Of a DNA stretch of 64,000 nucleotides, positions 9,734 to 19,335 are shown one piece after another. Made by a program: the position numbers and the translations under genes. The stretch's first letter is position 1; every line of letters begins with the position of its first letter. The stretch comes from Saprospiraceae bacterium. Its GTDB lineage: Bacteria > Bacteroidota > Bacteroidia > Chitinophagales > Saprospiraceae. Under the pieces are notes generated by a model. That model did no database searches, was not told where the DNA came from, and saw only the letters and a list, made by a program, of their open reading frames with translations. The stretch is from positions 30,575 to 94,574 of the forward strand of contig JANQRV010000257.1 of NCBI GenBank assembly GCA_028284395.1, given 5' to 3'.

Positions 9734-12700
9734 TTAGAATTTCGACTCCCGACCCCCAATAAACACAAACGGCGCCCAGTAATAAGGATTGGAATACTCT
9801 CCTGAATCTATCATCTTCAATTGGGCAGCTCTCAAAGGCGCATATTTATCCGATCCGTCTTTTGTCAATCTGGAATAATAGTCTATATACAATTGATTGG
9901 TTGATTCATCAGCAACTTCCCAGAGGCTTAAAATCACCGATGGGGTGCCAGCATACATCAAAGCTCTGGTAAAGCCCATCATCCCTTCTCCTTTAAGCAA
10001 TTTGCCCAGACCAGTACCACAGGCAGAGAACGTTATCAGGTCTGCATTGAATTCAAGTTCAAAGAATTCATACAGGTTCAAACAACCATCTTCCTCATCC
10101 GACGGGTGTAGCAAAATCCGGCTAAAAGCTGGATTTTCTGCATTCACCACGCTATGAGTTGAAAAATGTAACCTTTTGTAGTTCTCGAGGTTTTCCCTTT
10201 TAAAATTCTCTTCGCTTGCCTCCAAGTCAACTAGTATCCGAGAATCTTGATCTATATAATTTTTTGCAATCGTTTTTAGCTCAGAAGTGGAATGCGGAAG
10301 TGGATGAAAAATCTCTCTTGATTCTTCATAACAATTATTGTTAGAAAAATCCGCCACTCCTACACCAAGAAATTCCTGGGCTGCGACGACTGGTTTCCTC
10401 TCGTTCTTTCGTTCAAGATGGAATACAGTTGCAGATGGATAATATGAAATTTCATAATCACGAATCAGGTAGTTATAATTTTGAAAGTCCTGTTTTTCCT
10501 TTTTTGGTATCAATAACTCGAAGGGCAAGTAATGTAATGTTCCATCCGGTACCAAAAGTACTCTCTTATTTGAAGTAAATTCTCTTAATTTTAAAGGTTC
10601 CCAAAGAAGCTTATGCAAGGAGTTGGCAAAAAATGCAAATTCAGTATTCAATAGATCCTCTTGTAGTTTGTCACCCCTAACAATCGCTTTTTTTTGCTTC
10701 GTGAGATATTGACTTTTGAACTCCTGGATAAGAGTACCAATTGCACTTACTCCAAATAGAGGCACTGTTTTAAAGCTATCTTTAGTAACGCAAAAAGCAT
10801 ATGATTGCACTGCCCCCAAGTAGTATTCAATTAGTATTTCATCATCTGCCAACACATTTTGGGTTTGGTTAATGGAAACAGGTTCCGGATACGACAGATC
10901 GGCAAATTCTGGCGCCAACAGTCTTATTCGATCCTCAATCGCTAAATGTCTCCTGTAAAGACTGTCCCTGATCAGGATTAACTCTCTTCTTCTCTCGACT
11001 GGAATTTGCTGGGCCAATTGGAGATTTACGGAACTTAGTTCTCTTTTCACCAATCTCTTATCTTCAGATATTCCCGCTGGCAAGCTCGAAATTGACATCG
11101 TCTTTTCAGACAACAAATCAGATAAACTACGAGATCTAAGCCCTTCGGCAACCTCAAAGGCCAATGCAGGCTTGTCAACTTGGATTGCTGCGTTAACAGC
11201 TATCTCAGCAACATTTAGATTTTTATTGACAAACAACCAACGGTGAATCTGCCCCTTATTTAATTGCCGCGTACGTTCATTCAAATGAATACTCGTCTGC
11301 GCATATATCAAGGCAGAGTCTAACAGCGAAGAATCATAAAATGTGCGGGCAATATTACCATAAAGAGTACCTAGTTCGACCTTCAAACCTAATCTTTCAC
11401 CAATTTCCTTCGCCTGATCAAACCATTCTAGTGCTTCCGCATGTGAATCAACGGACTGATAGATTAATCCAATGTTGTTTTTGGTAATCAGGAGATCCAA
11501 TTCCAAGCCTAATCTTGTTTGAATTTCATGTGCATTAGACAGCCAGTAGAGTGCTTTTTCATCGCTTCCTTGGAGACGATACAGTTCGCCGATATTTTTA
11601 CATGAAATGGCTAGATCGATCTCCAGCCCTAATCTTATCCCAATTTCTAGTGCTTTGTTAAACCAGCCCAATGCCCGATCATGATCACCTTGAAAAAAGG
11701 ACAATTCTCCGATATTATTATATGTAACAACTAGATCAACCTCCAAGCCTAATCGCTCTCGAATTTCTCGCGATTTGGTAAACCATATCATCGCTTGATC
11801 ATATTCTCCTAGTTCACGATATACTGCAGCAATATTATGATATGAGTTGGCTAATTCATTCTTTGGCTCCAATTTTTCCTGAATTGATTTGGCCTTATCG
11901 AACCAATCCAGCGCTTCCGTAAAATTCCCTTGAAAACGGTTTAACATCCCAATATTATTATAAGATCGAGCTAAATCACTTTCCAGATCCAACTTAGACT
12001 GAATATTTTTTGCTTTAGCATACCAATTCAATGCTTCCGGGTAATTGCCCAGGGCACGATAAATTACTCCCTTATTGTTAAATAGAATGGCTAGCTCAGC
12101 CTCAAATCCTAATCTTTTCAAAATTGGTTCAGCCATATTATACCAAACCAACGCCTTAGCGTATTTCCCTTGCGAATCATAGACGCCTCCTATATTATTG
12201 TATGAGATAGCAATATATCTATCATTTTGAGCGATCTTTGAAAAATCGTGAACTAACCGAAACAATCGCAATCCATCTTCAAAATTTCCACCCTCAATCC
12301 GCTTGAATCCTTCTAAAAACAAGATTTTAATTGACGTTGATTCGGCCGACAAACTCTGCCTAACCTCCTGACTTAGAGCTACTAATTCGGCATCTCGATA
12401 ATCAGCAGAAAAGAAAAACCCGCTCTCATCCAGCACTCCTTCTTCCTTTCCTTCCACGCTCCAGTTTCTAACAGAACTGATCAACACCCCTTTTTGATAG
12501 CTAGCCTCTTTCCTTCTTTGTCCGTTTTGGTAATACCAAATACATAGTCCATTTAAGGTATCTGGATTTACGGTGACCAGTTCCCCCACAAACTGCAGTT
12601 CTCCGGTGATGTAGTAATCCTTAACGATTCCTATTGGTTGGCCATTCCGGTCGTAGTCTATCTCTCGATAAAATGACGCGCTTTCCTCCGAACTCAATCG

Positions 12701-12790
12701 CTTCCAATCTGCATCATAGTATTCAATAGTCTGAGAGCACAAGGAACAAGAAGCCAATAAACATAGTATTAGAAATAGATTTGTTTTCAC
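9734..12790 (-). CDS. Divergent TPR-CHAT lipoprotein-like protein (1018 aa)
   Basis: This is the shortest complete paralog. The signal sequence has the same LASC lipobox at Cys15 as its downstream neighbour. A MORN-like block and only about eight TPR units follow, then CHAT. The CHAT core departs from the others: 'FSTHS' replaces 'FATHG' (His about 879) and 'SACGTG' replaces 'AACQTG' (Cys about 924). The dyad itself is kept, but the flanking Gly is lost, so activity or specificity may differ. Other CHAT segments are also clearly more diverged than between the other paralogs. Neighbours are 12 bp upstream and 18 bp downstream on the same strand. Confidence 0.92.
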   Translation of the reverse strand: MKTNLFLILCLLASCSLCSQTIEYYDADWKRLSSEESASFYREIDYDRNGQPIGIVKDYYITGELQFVGELVTVNPDTLNGLCIWYYQNGQRRKEASYQKGVLISSVRNWSVEGKEEGVLDESGFFFSADYRDAELVALSQEVRQSLSAESTSIKILFLEGFKRIEGGNFEDGLRLFRLVHDFSKIAQNDRYIAISYNNIGGVYDSQGKYAKALVWYNMAEPILKRLGFEAELAILFNNKGVIYRALGNYPEALNWYAKAKNIQSKLDLESDLARSYNNIGMLNRFQGNFTEALDWFDKAKSIQEKLEPKNELANSYHNIAAVYRELGEYDQAMIWFTKSREIRERLGLEVDLVVTYNNIGELSFFQGDHDRALGWFNKALEIGIRLGLEIDLAISCKNIGELYRLQGSDEKALYWLSNAHEIQTRLGLELDLLITKNNIGLIYQSVDSHAEALEWFDQAKEIGERLGLKVELGTLYGNIARTFYDSSLLDSALIYAQTSIHLNERTRQLNKGQIHRWLFVNKNLNVAEIAVNAAIQVDKPALAFEVAEGLRSRSLSDLLSEKTMSISSLPAGISEDKRLVKRELSSVNLQLAQQIPVERRRELILIRDSLYRRHLAIEDRIRLLAPEFADLSYPEPVSINQTQNVLADDEILIEYYLGAVQSYAFCVTKDSFKTVPLFGVSAIGTLIQEFKSQYLTKQKKAIVRGDKLQEDLLNTEFAFFANSLHKLLWEPLKLREFTSNKRVLLVPDGTLHYLPFELLIPKKEKQDFQNYNYLIRDYEISYYPSATVFHLERKNERKPVVAAQEFLGVGVADFSNNNCYEESREIFHPLPHSTSELKTIAKNYIDQDSRILVDLEASEENFKRENLENYKRLHFSTHSVVNAENPAFSRILLHPSDEEDGCLNLYEFFELEFNADLITFSACGTGLGKLLKGEGMMGFTRALMYAGTPSVILSLWEVADESTNQLYIDYYSRLTKDGSDKYAPLRAAQLKMIDSGEYSNPYYWAPFVFIGGRESKF

Positions 12791-12802
12791 GATTCTTAGG
12801 TT

Positions 12803-15800
12803 TTAGAATTTAGACTCCCGAGACCCGATAAACACAAACGGCGCCCAGTAAAAAGGATTAGAATACTTACCCGATTCAATCATCTTCAATTGTGCAGCAC
12901 GCAGAGGTGCATATTTATCCAATCCATCTTCCGCTAACTTCGAATAATAATCTAAAAACAATCGATTAGTTGATTCATCAGCTACTTCCCATAGACTTAG
13001 AATTACCGATGGGGTGCCGGCATACATTAGCGCTCTAGTAAAACCCACCATGCCCTCTCCTCTCACCAATTTACCTAGTCCAGTCTGACAAGCAGCCAGC
13101 GTCACCAAATCTGCTTTAAAGTCCAGCTCAAATATTTCATACATATTCAAACAGCCGTTCTCTTGGTCATCAGGTTGCAGTAATATGCTGCTAAATTCCG
13201 GTGTTTCAGCGTCAATAGTCCCATGAGTAGCAAAATGCAGGTACCGGTAATCAATCAAGTCCAAAGATTTGAACGCGCTTTCACTCGCTTGCTCATTGAG
13301 TATGGTCACACTTTGATTTGAGCTGAATAAGTTGGCCAGTTGATCTACTGAGGTCGCTATTGTACTCAAATCAGCGTAGACATTGCCATCATTAGTACAA
13401 TTGGTGTTTTTGAAGTCAGTAATACCCAGTCCAAAGAATTCCTTGCTTGGAATTTCTGTCCCCTTTTTTTTCGTCCTTTCATAGTGTAGCACGGTGGCCG
13501 ATGGATAGTAGGAAATGGTATGATCATGAATCAAGTAATTGTACTCCTCGTAAGTCTTTTGCTCCTCGTCGTTAATGAGCAGCTCAAATGGCAAATAATT
13601 GAGAAAACCATCTGGGACTATGATGACTTTCTTGTCTTTGAAAAGACCAGTAGAATCCAATGGTGACCACAGCCTTTGATATAGCTCACTAGACAATTCA
13701 AAGAACTGCTCATCAACACCACTCTGCAATATCGCATCTTGCCTCTGAATGGCTAGTTTTTGGCTAGCAACCAAATTACTCCGATAATCTTCTACCAAAA
13801 GTCTTAAGCTATCTGAAGAGCCAAGGTCAATCATTTCTATCGCTAAAGGAGTTGCCACAAAAGCAAAAGAATGCCTATACCCCGTAAAGTAGCTGATCAG
13901 CACTTCCTGAGGCTGCAATATGGATTGTAATTTTATTGTATTGGTGGTCTCCGGATAAACAAGATTAGCATACTCCGGAGCCAGTACTTTAATCTGGTCC
14001 TCTATTTCCTGCAGAACTCGATATAAACTATCCCTTTGCTCGCCTAAATTTTGACGTTTTGCCTTTGGAATCTCCGAAGCCAATTCTTGCTGTACTGTCT
14101 TAAGTTTTTTTCTTAGCAATCCAAATTCTGTCATAACAACTTCGGATAAGCTTAGATCCTCGATAGACTTTTCTGCAAGTAGGTCTGACATAGCACGAGC
14201 TTTTGTTTTTTCGGAAAAAGCAAAGGCAAGTGAATGCTTTTCTAACTGATAAGCACTTAAAATTCCAGTCTCAATAGGCTCCAGATTTTTATCCACAAAA
14301 AGTTGGCGATCGGTTTTTCCTTGATTAGTCCTACGTAAATCTTCATTTAGCTCTATACTCATTTGAGCATAGAACAAAACGGAGTCCAAGCGATGCAAAT
14401 GATAGTAAGCGAAGGAAATATTATGGTAAGTGTTTTCTAGATCTACTCCTAATTTCAACCTTTCTTGAATTTCCTTTGCTCTAGCATACCATTTCACCGC
14501 CTGCTCGAAATCTCCTTGAGAATGATAGACAAATCCGATATTGTTATAGGATCGAGCCAGATCCACCTCTAGTCCTAAGCTGTCTCGAATCATCCTAGCT
14601 TGATTGTACCAACTGAGGGTTTGTCGATATTTGCCCTGAGATTGAAAGACCATACCTATATTACTATAAATGGCAGCTAATTTTGCTTCCCGTTCTATTC
14701 TCTCTTGAATATCTTTAGCTTTATGGTACCAAATCAGCGCTTGTTCATATGCACCTTGGGCAAAATAGGCTAACCCGATATTGTTGTAGGAAACTGATAA
14801 TTCTGCCCACAAGTCCAACTTTTCTTGAAGATCTTTAGCCCGTTTATGCCAAGTGAGAGCTTGTTCATATTTACCCTGGGAGTAAAAGACCATACCAATA
14901 TTGCCATAAGATTTTGCCAAATCCACTTCTAGGCCCAAGCTATCTCGAATTTCCCTAGATTTGTGGAACCATATGAGAGCTCGTCCATATTTACCCTGTG
15001 ACTGATGAACCAATCCTAAATTGCTATAAGAATCAGCCAAGTTCACCTTTAAATCTAATTCCAACTGAATACCTTTGGCTTTATTGATCCAACTGAGAGC
15101 TTGTTCATATTTACCAAGATAATAGTGAACCATTCCAAAATTACTATAGGAAGAAGCCAAGTTGACAGGCAGGCCCAGCCTTTTTCCAATATCTATTGCC
15201 TTACTCAACCAAATGAGCGCTTTTTCATAACTGCCTTGAAAAGTATAGACCATCCCAATATTATTATAGGAAGAAGCCAAGTTCACCTTCAGACCAAGCC
15301 TCCGTTCAATCTCCATTGCCTTTTTATGCCAGATGAGGGCTTGTTCGTAACTACCCTGAAAGGTATGAACCCTCCCAATATTATTATAGGAGGAAGCCAA
15401 GTTGACAGGCAGGCCCAGCCTTTTTCCAATATCTATTGCCTTACTCAACCAAGTGAGCGCTTGTTCATAATCACCTTGAGAAAGATAGACCACACCTATG
15501 TTGTTGTAGTAAGAAGCTAAGTTTTCCTCTCGCCCTTCAATACTCACGGCCTTCTTAAACCAAATGAGAGCTTGTTCATTTTTTCCCTGTAATTTGTAGA
15601 CAGATGCAATATTACTGCAAGAACTAGCTGACTCCTTCTTAAGACCCAATCTTTCTTCAATGCTTAAAGCTTTATTAAGCCATTCGAGCGCTTCTTCGTA
15701 TGCACCAAGGTGAATGTAAACCTCTCCTATATTGTTATACGTTATGGCTAGTACTCCTTCATGATCAAGCAACCTAGCTACATCATGAGACAGTTGGAAA

Positions 15801-16333
15801 AAGGCTAGCCCAAAGTTCAACTCACCTTTATTTACCAAAGACACTCCTATTCTTGATAAAAGATTAATTGAAGAAGAGTCCACTCCCAGTTCTTGCCCAA
15901 AAGCTTCTTGAAATGCTCTCAAATTATCATTGCGATAAGCAACAGAATAATAGAATCCACTCTCGTCCAACACTCCTTCTTCCTTACCTTCTTCACTCCA
16001 ATTTCTGGTTGGACCTACTGCAACTCCATTTTCATAAATCACCTCCTGGCTTTTTTGTCCATTCCGATGATACCAAATACAGGTCCCGTTCATGGTATCT
16101 GGATTTACGGTGACCAATTCTCTTACAAACTGCAGTTCTCCGGTGATGTAGTAATCCCTAACAATTCCTAATGGTCGGCCAGTCTGGTCGTAGGTAATCT
16201 CTCGATAGTACTCAGCCTTTTCTTTGGATTCAATTCGATTCCAGTCTGTATCATAGTATTCGGTAGTGAACTGACCCTGTATGGGAGCAGAAACAAACAG
16301 TAAAAGCAAAATGAATATCATGCGATTGACCAT
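12803..16333 (-). CDS. Exported TPR-CHAT protein (1176 aa) with recent internal repeat duplication
   Basis: A signal peptide of the cleaved type (hydrophobic core then 'APIQGQ') precedes the MORN-like block, about twelve 40-residue TPRs and the CHAT domain (His about 1037, Cys about 1082). The TPR region shows a recent two-unit duplication: a stretch of about 60 bases is the same at 15153-15212 and 15393-15452, exactly 240 bp (two TPRs) apart. The CHAT half is very close to that of 1932-6182, which suggests recent duplication or gene conversion. It is the first TPR-CHAT gene after the caspase-fold gene (27 bp gap), so the caspase and the CHAT genes form one likely transcript. Confidence 0.93.
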   Translation of the reverse strand: MVNRMIFILLLLFVSAPIQGQFTTEYYDTDWNRIESKEKAEYYREITYDQTGRPLGIVRDYYITGELQFVRELVTVNPDTMNGTCIWYHRNGQKSQEVIYENGVAVGPTRNWSEEGKEEGVLDESGFYYSVAYRNDNLRAFQEAFGQELGVDSSSINLLSRIGVSLVNKGELNFGLAFFQLSHDVARLLDHEGVLAITYNNIGEVYIHLGAYEEALEWLNKALSIEERLGLKKESASSCSNIASVYKLQGKNEQALIWFKKAVSIEGREENLASYYNNIGVVYLSQGDYEQALTWLSKAIDIGKRLGLPVNLASSYNNIGRVHTFQGSYEQALIWHKKAMEIERRLGLKVNLASSYNNIGMVYTFQGSYEKALIWLSKAIDIGKRLGLPVNLASSYSNFGMVHYYLGKYEQALSWINKAKGIQLELDLKVNLADSYSNLGLVHQSQGKYGRALIWFHKSREIRDSLGLEVDLAKSYGNIGMVFYSQGKYEQALTWHKRAKDLQEKLDLWAELSVSYNNIGLAYFAQGAYEQALIWYHKAKDIQERIEREAKLAAIYSNIGMVFQSQGKYRQTLSWYNQARMIRDSLGLEVDLARSYNNIGFVYHSQGDFEQAVKWYARAKEIQERLKLGVDLENTYHNISFAYYHLHRLDSVLFYAQMSIELNEDLRRTNQGKTDRQLFVDKNLEPIETGILSAYQLEKHSLAFAFSEKTKARAMSDLLAEKSIEDLSLSEVVMTEFGLLRKKLKTVQQELASEIPKAKRQNLGEQRDSLYRVLQEIEDQIKVLAPEYANLVYPETTNTIKLQSILQPQEVLISYFTGYRHSFAFVATPLAIEMIDLGSSDSLRLLVEDYRSNLVASQKLAIQRQDAILQSGVDEQFFELSSELYQRLWSPLDSTGLFKDKKVIIVPDGFLNYLPFELLINDEEQKTYEEYNYLIHDHTISYYPSATVLHYERTKKKGTEIPSKEFFGLGITDFKNTNCTNDGNVYADLSTIATSVDQLANLFSSNQSVTILNEQASESAFKSLDLIDYRYLHFATHGTIDAETPEFSSILLQPDDQENGCLNMYEIFELDFKADLVTLAACQTGLGKLVRGEGMVGFTRALMYAGTPSVILSLWEVADESTNRLFLDYYSKLAEDGLDKYAPLRAAQLKMIESGKYSNPFYWAPFVFIGSRESKF

Positions 16334-16360
16334 AAGAAGAGATTTGGTTAGTGGGATGAT

Positions 16361-18745
16361 TTATGTGCTATGCAAAAAGACCTTGCAAGTAGGTGTCAAT
16401 CCCGAATACATCGATTTTGAGGGGTCCGGCAAGCCAAAGAGCAGCATCTGTCCATCTGCCCACCGGAAAGGCAGTTGAGTAAATAGCCCTGTGGTAAAAT
16501 CTAAGGCATATGGCACTGGAGTACCTTGAACTTCCAACTTTACGGAAGGAAAGTTGATTCTAAGTGGCATAGTGTTGTTGATCACATCTTGTTGAATTAG
16601 CTCAAAAAACGCCAGAACACTTACTCCTTCTGATCTATGATATCCTTCAGCCAGCAGAAATGGCTCGAAAAAAGCACCATTTTCCAAACTCATATTTACT
16701 GGTGCCATCATCCCATGCGTAGCCTCTTCGAAAGAACAGAACATCAACTGCCCTGAAAATGATTGCGGCGCCTGGACCGTCAATCCCAAACCAGAGATAG
16801 CTTTTCCTCTGGAGAGTGGTTCAGTAATCCAGGGTCGGCGTACCTTTAGGCAAATCTCTTGGGTGATCCAGTTCGTGTATCGAATTTGTAAAGGGTCGGG
16901 CTGATCTCTCAGTCCTTCTACTACCTCCATCCGGGGAACACCGGCCTGATTGTAATCATCCGTATTCAACTCCGTTCTGGATAAAAACAACTTGAGGTAG
17001 TCTGCTGTCTCTGTAACGCCCAAATCGTGATAAGCATCTGCGATTTGCAATGGAATGGTGCGATACGGATGGTCCTTGAAAATGTCTTCTGCCCATTGTT
17101 CTTCACCTGGTTGAAGTTCTCGTTTGGGCAGCAATTGATTGGTAATACCAAAATGGTCATCCATAAATAGCAGGCTGACCCAGAGATTATGCCGCCCCAT
17201 ATTTTTGATCTTTAGCCGAAAAGCAGGATGATGCCATTTGCCTCCAGATAAAACATAAGGTAAATGCACTGGTCCATTCAAAGGGACCAATTCGGCGGGA
17301 GCATCATCGGTGTAATTGCCAGGTTCAGAGATTCGATAAAGGCTGATCTCGAAATCGTCCTCCGTTATGGTACTATGTGGATTGGTCAATTCCAATACCT
17401 GTTTCCACTTGGCCATTTTTTCGACTTTGCCTATAAAGTCTTCCAGTTTAGAAATGTCCAACTGCTTAAAAAGAGGTTTTTGGCTGGACTTAAAATTCAA
17501 GCTAAGTCCGGCCTTTTCAGCAAGGATCGAATATTCTCCTGCCTCAGGGTCGGTAGACAGCTCTATAACTTTGGATGGTGATTGTAACAATGTTCCTTTA
17601 ATGGTACGACCTATTTCAGGATCGCCGTTTGGGTCTATTGCAATTGGCACTAAGGGGCTGGCTAGACTCACTAACTCAGCCTGATATATTTGTTTATGAT
17701 CTAGTGTTCCAGATCCTGCTAATACTGCATGCGTGGGGTGTACTTCAACCACAGCCAATCTTATCCGTGAATCCAGTAATTCGAACACTGTCTCCGTAAC
17801 ATCATCTCCTAATTTAATACCGTCAATCGCGCCTGCATTGACCGTCCATTCACCATTTTTTTGACGGCTAACCAGGTAGGTTTTCTTCTCGGCTAGGTGT
17901 TGGCCGTCCAGGAATTTGCGGCGTGTATCTTCCTGGTGTATGACATCGATTTGAGGTGACTGTTTAGGTACCAGATTTGAGACACGCAAATTGACCCGGT
18001 CCATGATCCGGGCATATGATAGTGGCTGACCGCTGTTTTGCAGAGTCTCAATGAGACTGTAGCTAAAGACACCTCTCGGCTGTCGTTTGCAATAGACTTC
18101 TTTGGCTGTTTCGGTAGATTTGGCAGCAGATAGTAGTACATGCCGAGCTCTGGGAGGACTCAAAGCACCGTCCTCTCCTTTTTTGTAATGCTCAATACCC
18201 AAGTAGCTTTCCAAAGTCTTTCCTTTGGTATTGGCTTTCGCCATTCTGACTGCCTCATATACCGGCAAATCGTCGGGGTCAATCCTGGTATTTAAACCGG
18301 AATAGCAACAATCCATAATGACAACAAAATGAACATCCTTGTTTTTTGTGGCTTCCCAAATCAAGTAAGATAATTCTTTGTCGACCAAGTCTTCGCCGTC
18401 CTTGATTCGGCTATCCCAGCAGACAAGGGTTTGTAGTTTATGGTCGGATTCTAAATGCCAAAAGGCTTCCGGAGCAGGGATGCGCGATCCATGGCCTGCG
18501 AAATAAAACAGGCAGCTATCTCCATCTTTTGCTTCTTTATAATGTTCGAACGCCTCAATAATCTGGTCCTTTGTGGCAGCCTCATCTTTCAAAATTTTGG
18601 GCTGGTATTCAATTCCTTGCTGCTCCATGTAATGCTCCAAATATTGATGGACTGCTTGAAGGTCATTGAGGCAACCACGCAACCGGTGCTCACGCCTGGG
18701 GTAGTTGTTGATTCCAATTAGTATGGCATATAGTTTTTTCGTCAT
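16361..18745 (-). CDS. Caspase-fold (peptidase C14/metacaspase-like) protein, 794 aa
   Basis: Residues about 4-260 form a caspase domain. The first strand is 'YAILIGINNYP', the catalytic His is in 'YFAGHGS' (His85) and the catalytic Cys in 'DCCYSG' (Cys147). The remaining 500 residues or so are not recognised; they look beta-rich and may be regulatory or substrate-binding. There is no signal peptide or membrane segment, so it should act in the cytoplasm, unlike the exported CHAT proteins downstream. It is the first gene of the minus-strand run and has the candidate promoter at 18766-18773. Metacaspase-like enzymes usually cleave after Arg or Lys; no substrate can be named here. Confidence 0.9.
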   Translation of the reverse strand: MTKKLYAILIGINNYPRREHRLRGCLNDLQAVHQYLEHYMEQQGIEYQPKILKDEAATKDQIIEAFEHYKEAKDGDSCLFYFAGHGSRIPAPEAFWHLESDHKLQTLVCWDSRIKDGEDLVDKELSYLIWEATKNKDVHFVVIMDCCYSGLNTRIDPDDLPVYEAVRMAKANTKGKTLESYLGIEHYKKGEDGALSPPRARHVLLSAAKSTETAKEVYCKRQPRGVFSYSLIETLQNSGQPLSYARIMDRVNLRVSNLVPKQSPQIDVIHQEDTRRKFLDGQHLAEKKTYLVSRQKNGEWTVNAGAIDGIKLGDDVTETVFELLDSRIRLAVVEVHPTHAVLAGSGTLDHKQIYQAELVSLASPLVPIAIDPNGDPEIGRTIKGTLLQSPSKVIELSTDPEAGEYSILAEKAGLSLNFKSSQKPLFKQLDISKLEDFIGKVEKMAKWKQVLELTNPHSTITEDDFEISLYRISEPGNYTDDAPAELVPLNGPVHLPYVLSGGKWHHPAFRLKIKNMGRHNLWVSLLFMDDHFGITNQLLPKRELQPGEEQWAEDIFKDHPYRTIPLQIADAYHDLGVTETADYLKLFLSRTELNTDDYNQAGVPRMEVVEGLRDQPDPLQIRYTNWITQEICLKVRRPWITEPLSRGKAISGLGLTVQAPQSFSGQLMFCSFEEATHGMMAPVNMSLENGAFFEPFLLAEGYHRSEGVSVLAFFELIQQDVINNTMPLRINFPSVKLEVQGTPVPYALDFTTGLFTQLPFRWADGQMLLFGLPDPSKSMYSGLTPTCKVFLHST

Positions 18746-18765
18746 GGCGATTCATAGTTTCGCTT

Positions 18766-18773
18766 CAAAGCTA
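18766..18773 (-). promoter_or_regulatory. Candidate -7 element of the caspase/TPR-CHAT operon
   Basis: On the minus strand the sequence TAGCTTTG matches the Bacteroidota -7 consensus TAnnTTTG. It would start transcription roughly 14 bases before the ATG at 18745. No convincing TTTG element was found at the right distance upstream, so this is a weak call. It lies in the 172-bp divergent interval between the caspase gene and the plus-strand gene at 18918. Confidence 0.35.
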
Positions 18774-18917
18774 AGCTAAAATGGGACGCTAATAAATACT
18801 ATGATCTGAGTATGGATCTAGCAAATTCGACTATAGGATTCAAAATAAAATAAAAAGAACTTTGTATGTAAAGTACAGAATATATGTATCTTAATTCACC
18901 AAATCAATAATAAAAAT

Positions 18918-19304
18918 ATGAAACTCAACAAACCGCAAATTCAATTGGTACGCCGAAGAATGGTTGATGCTGATGATGAATTCTCGCTCCACGCCGTCAC
19001 GTTTTTCAAACAGAGCAATCTTCGCGCCTCGGGTACCTACCCAATCCCCACTACTCTTGAAGACGATGGTAGTTTGGCAGTCGATCTAAAGGTCATTGAA
19101 GATCCCGACATTCCCTATTTCGAATACCTTACTCCGGTTGTCCACACCATTGAGTTAGGGGTTTTACCTTTCGCGAATGGAGATGGTTTAATTAAGATCA
19201 GGACCATTGTCGAAAGATTAAGCAGAGATGGTGATGATCCCGGAGAAGCAAAAGTGATGTCTTCCGACGCCGATGAAGACTCGAGACCTATTGGTCATGA
19301 CTAA
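18918..19304 (+). CDS. Small hypothetical protein (128 aa)
   Basis: It is not recognised. The ATG follows an A-rich stretch typical of Bacteroidota translation starts. The product is soluble, without signal or membrane segment, and its last 25 residues are acidic and Asp-rich. It is the first gene on the plus side of the divergent interval facing the caspase gene, and its stop is 31 bp before the sensor kinase start, so it may be co-transcribed with the two-component pair. A role as an accessory to the signalling island is only a positional guess. Confidence 0.6.
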   Translation: MKLNKPQIQLVRRRMVDADDEFSLHAVTFFKQSNLRASGTYPIPTTLEDDGSLAVDLKVIEDPDIPYFEYLTPVVHTIELGVLPFANGDGLIKIRTIVERLSRDGDDPGEAKVMSSDADEDSRPIGHD

Positions 19305-19335
19305 GTTTGACCAGCCCCCCCTCCAACAGTTATCT

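Noticed and set aside
15101..15520. Plus-strand 139-codon frame with internal repeats
   Set aside because: It is the antisense of the duplicated TPR units of the gene at 12803-16333.
1932..16333. CRISPR-like or minisatellite arrays suggested by regular 120-bp repeats
   Set aside because: The repeats are coding TPR units that vary in sequence and keep the reading frame.
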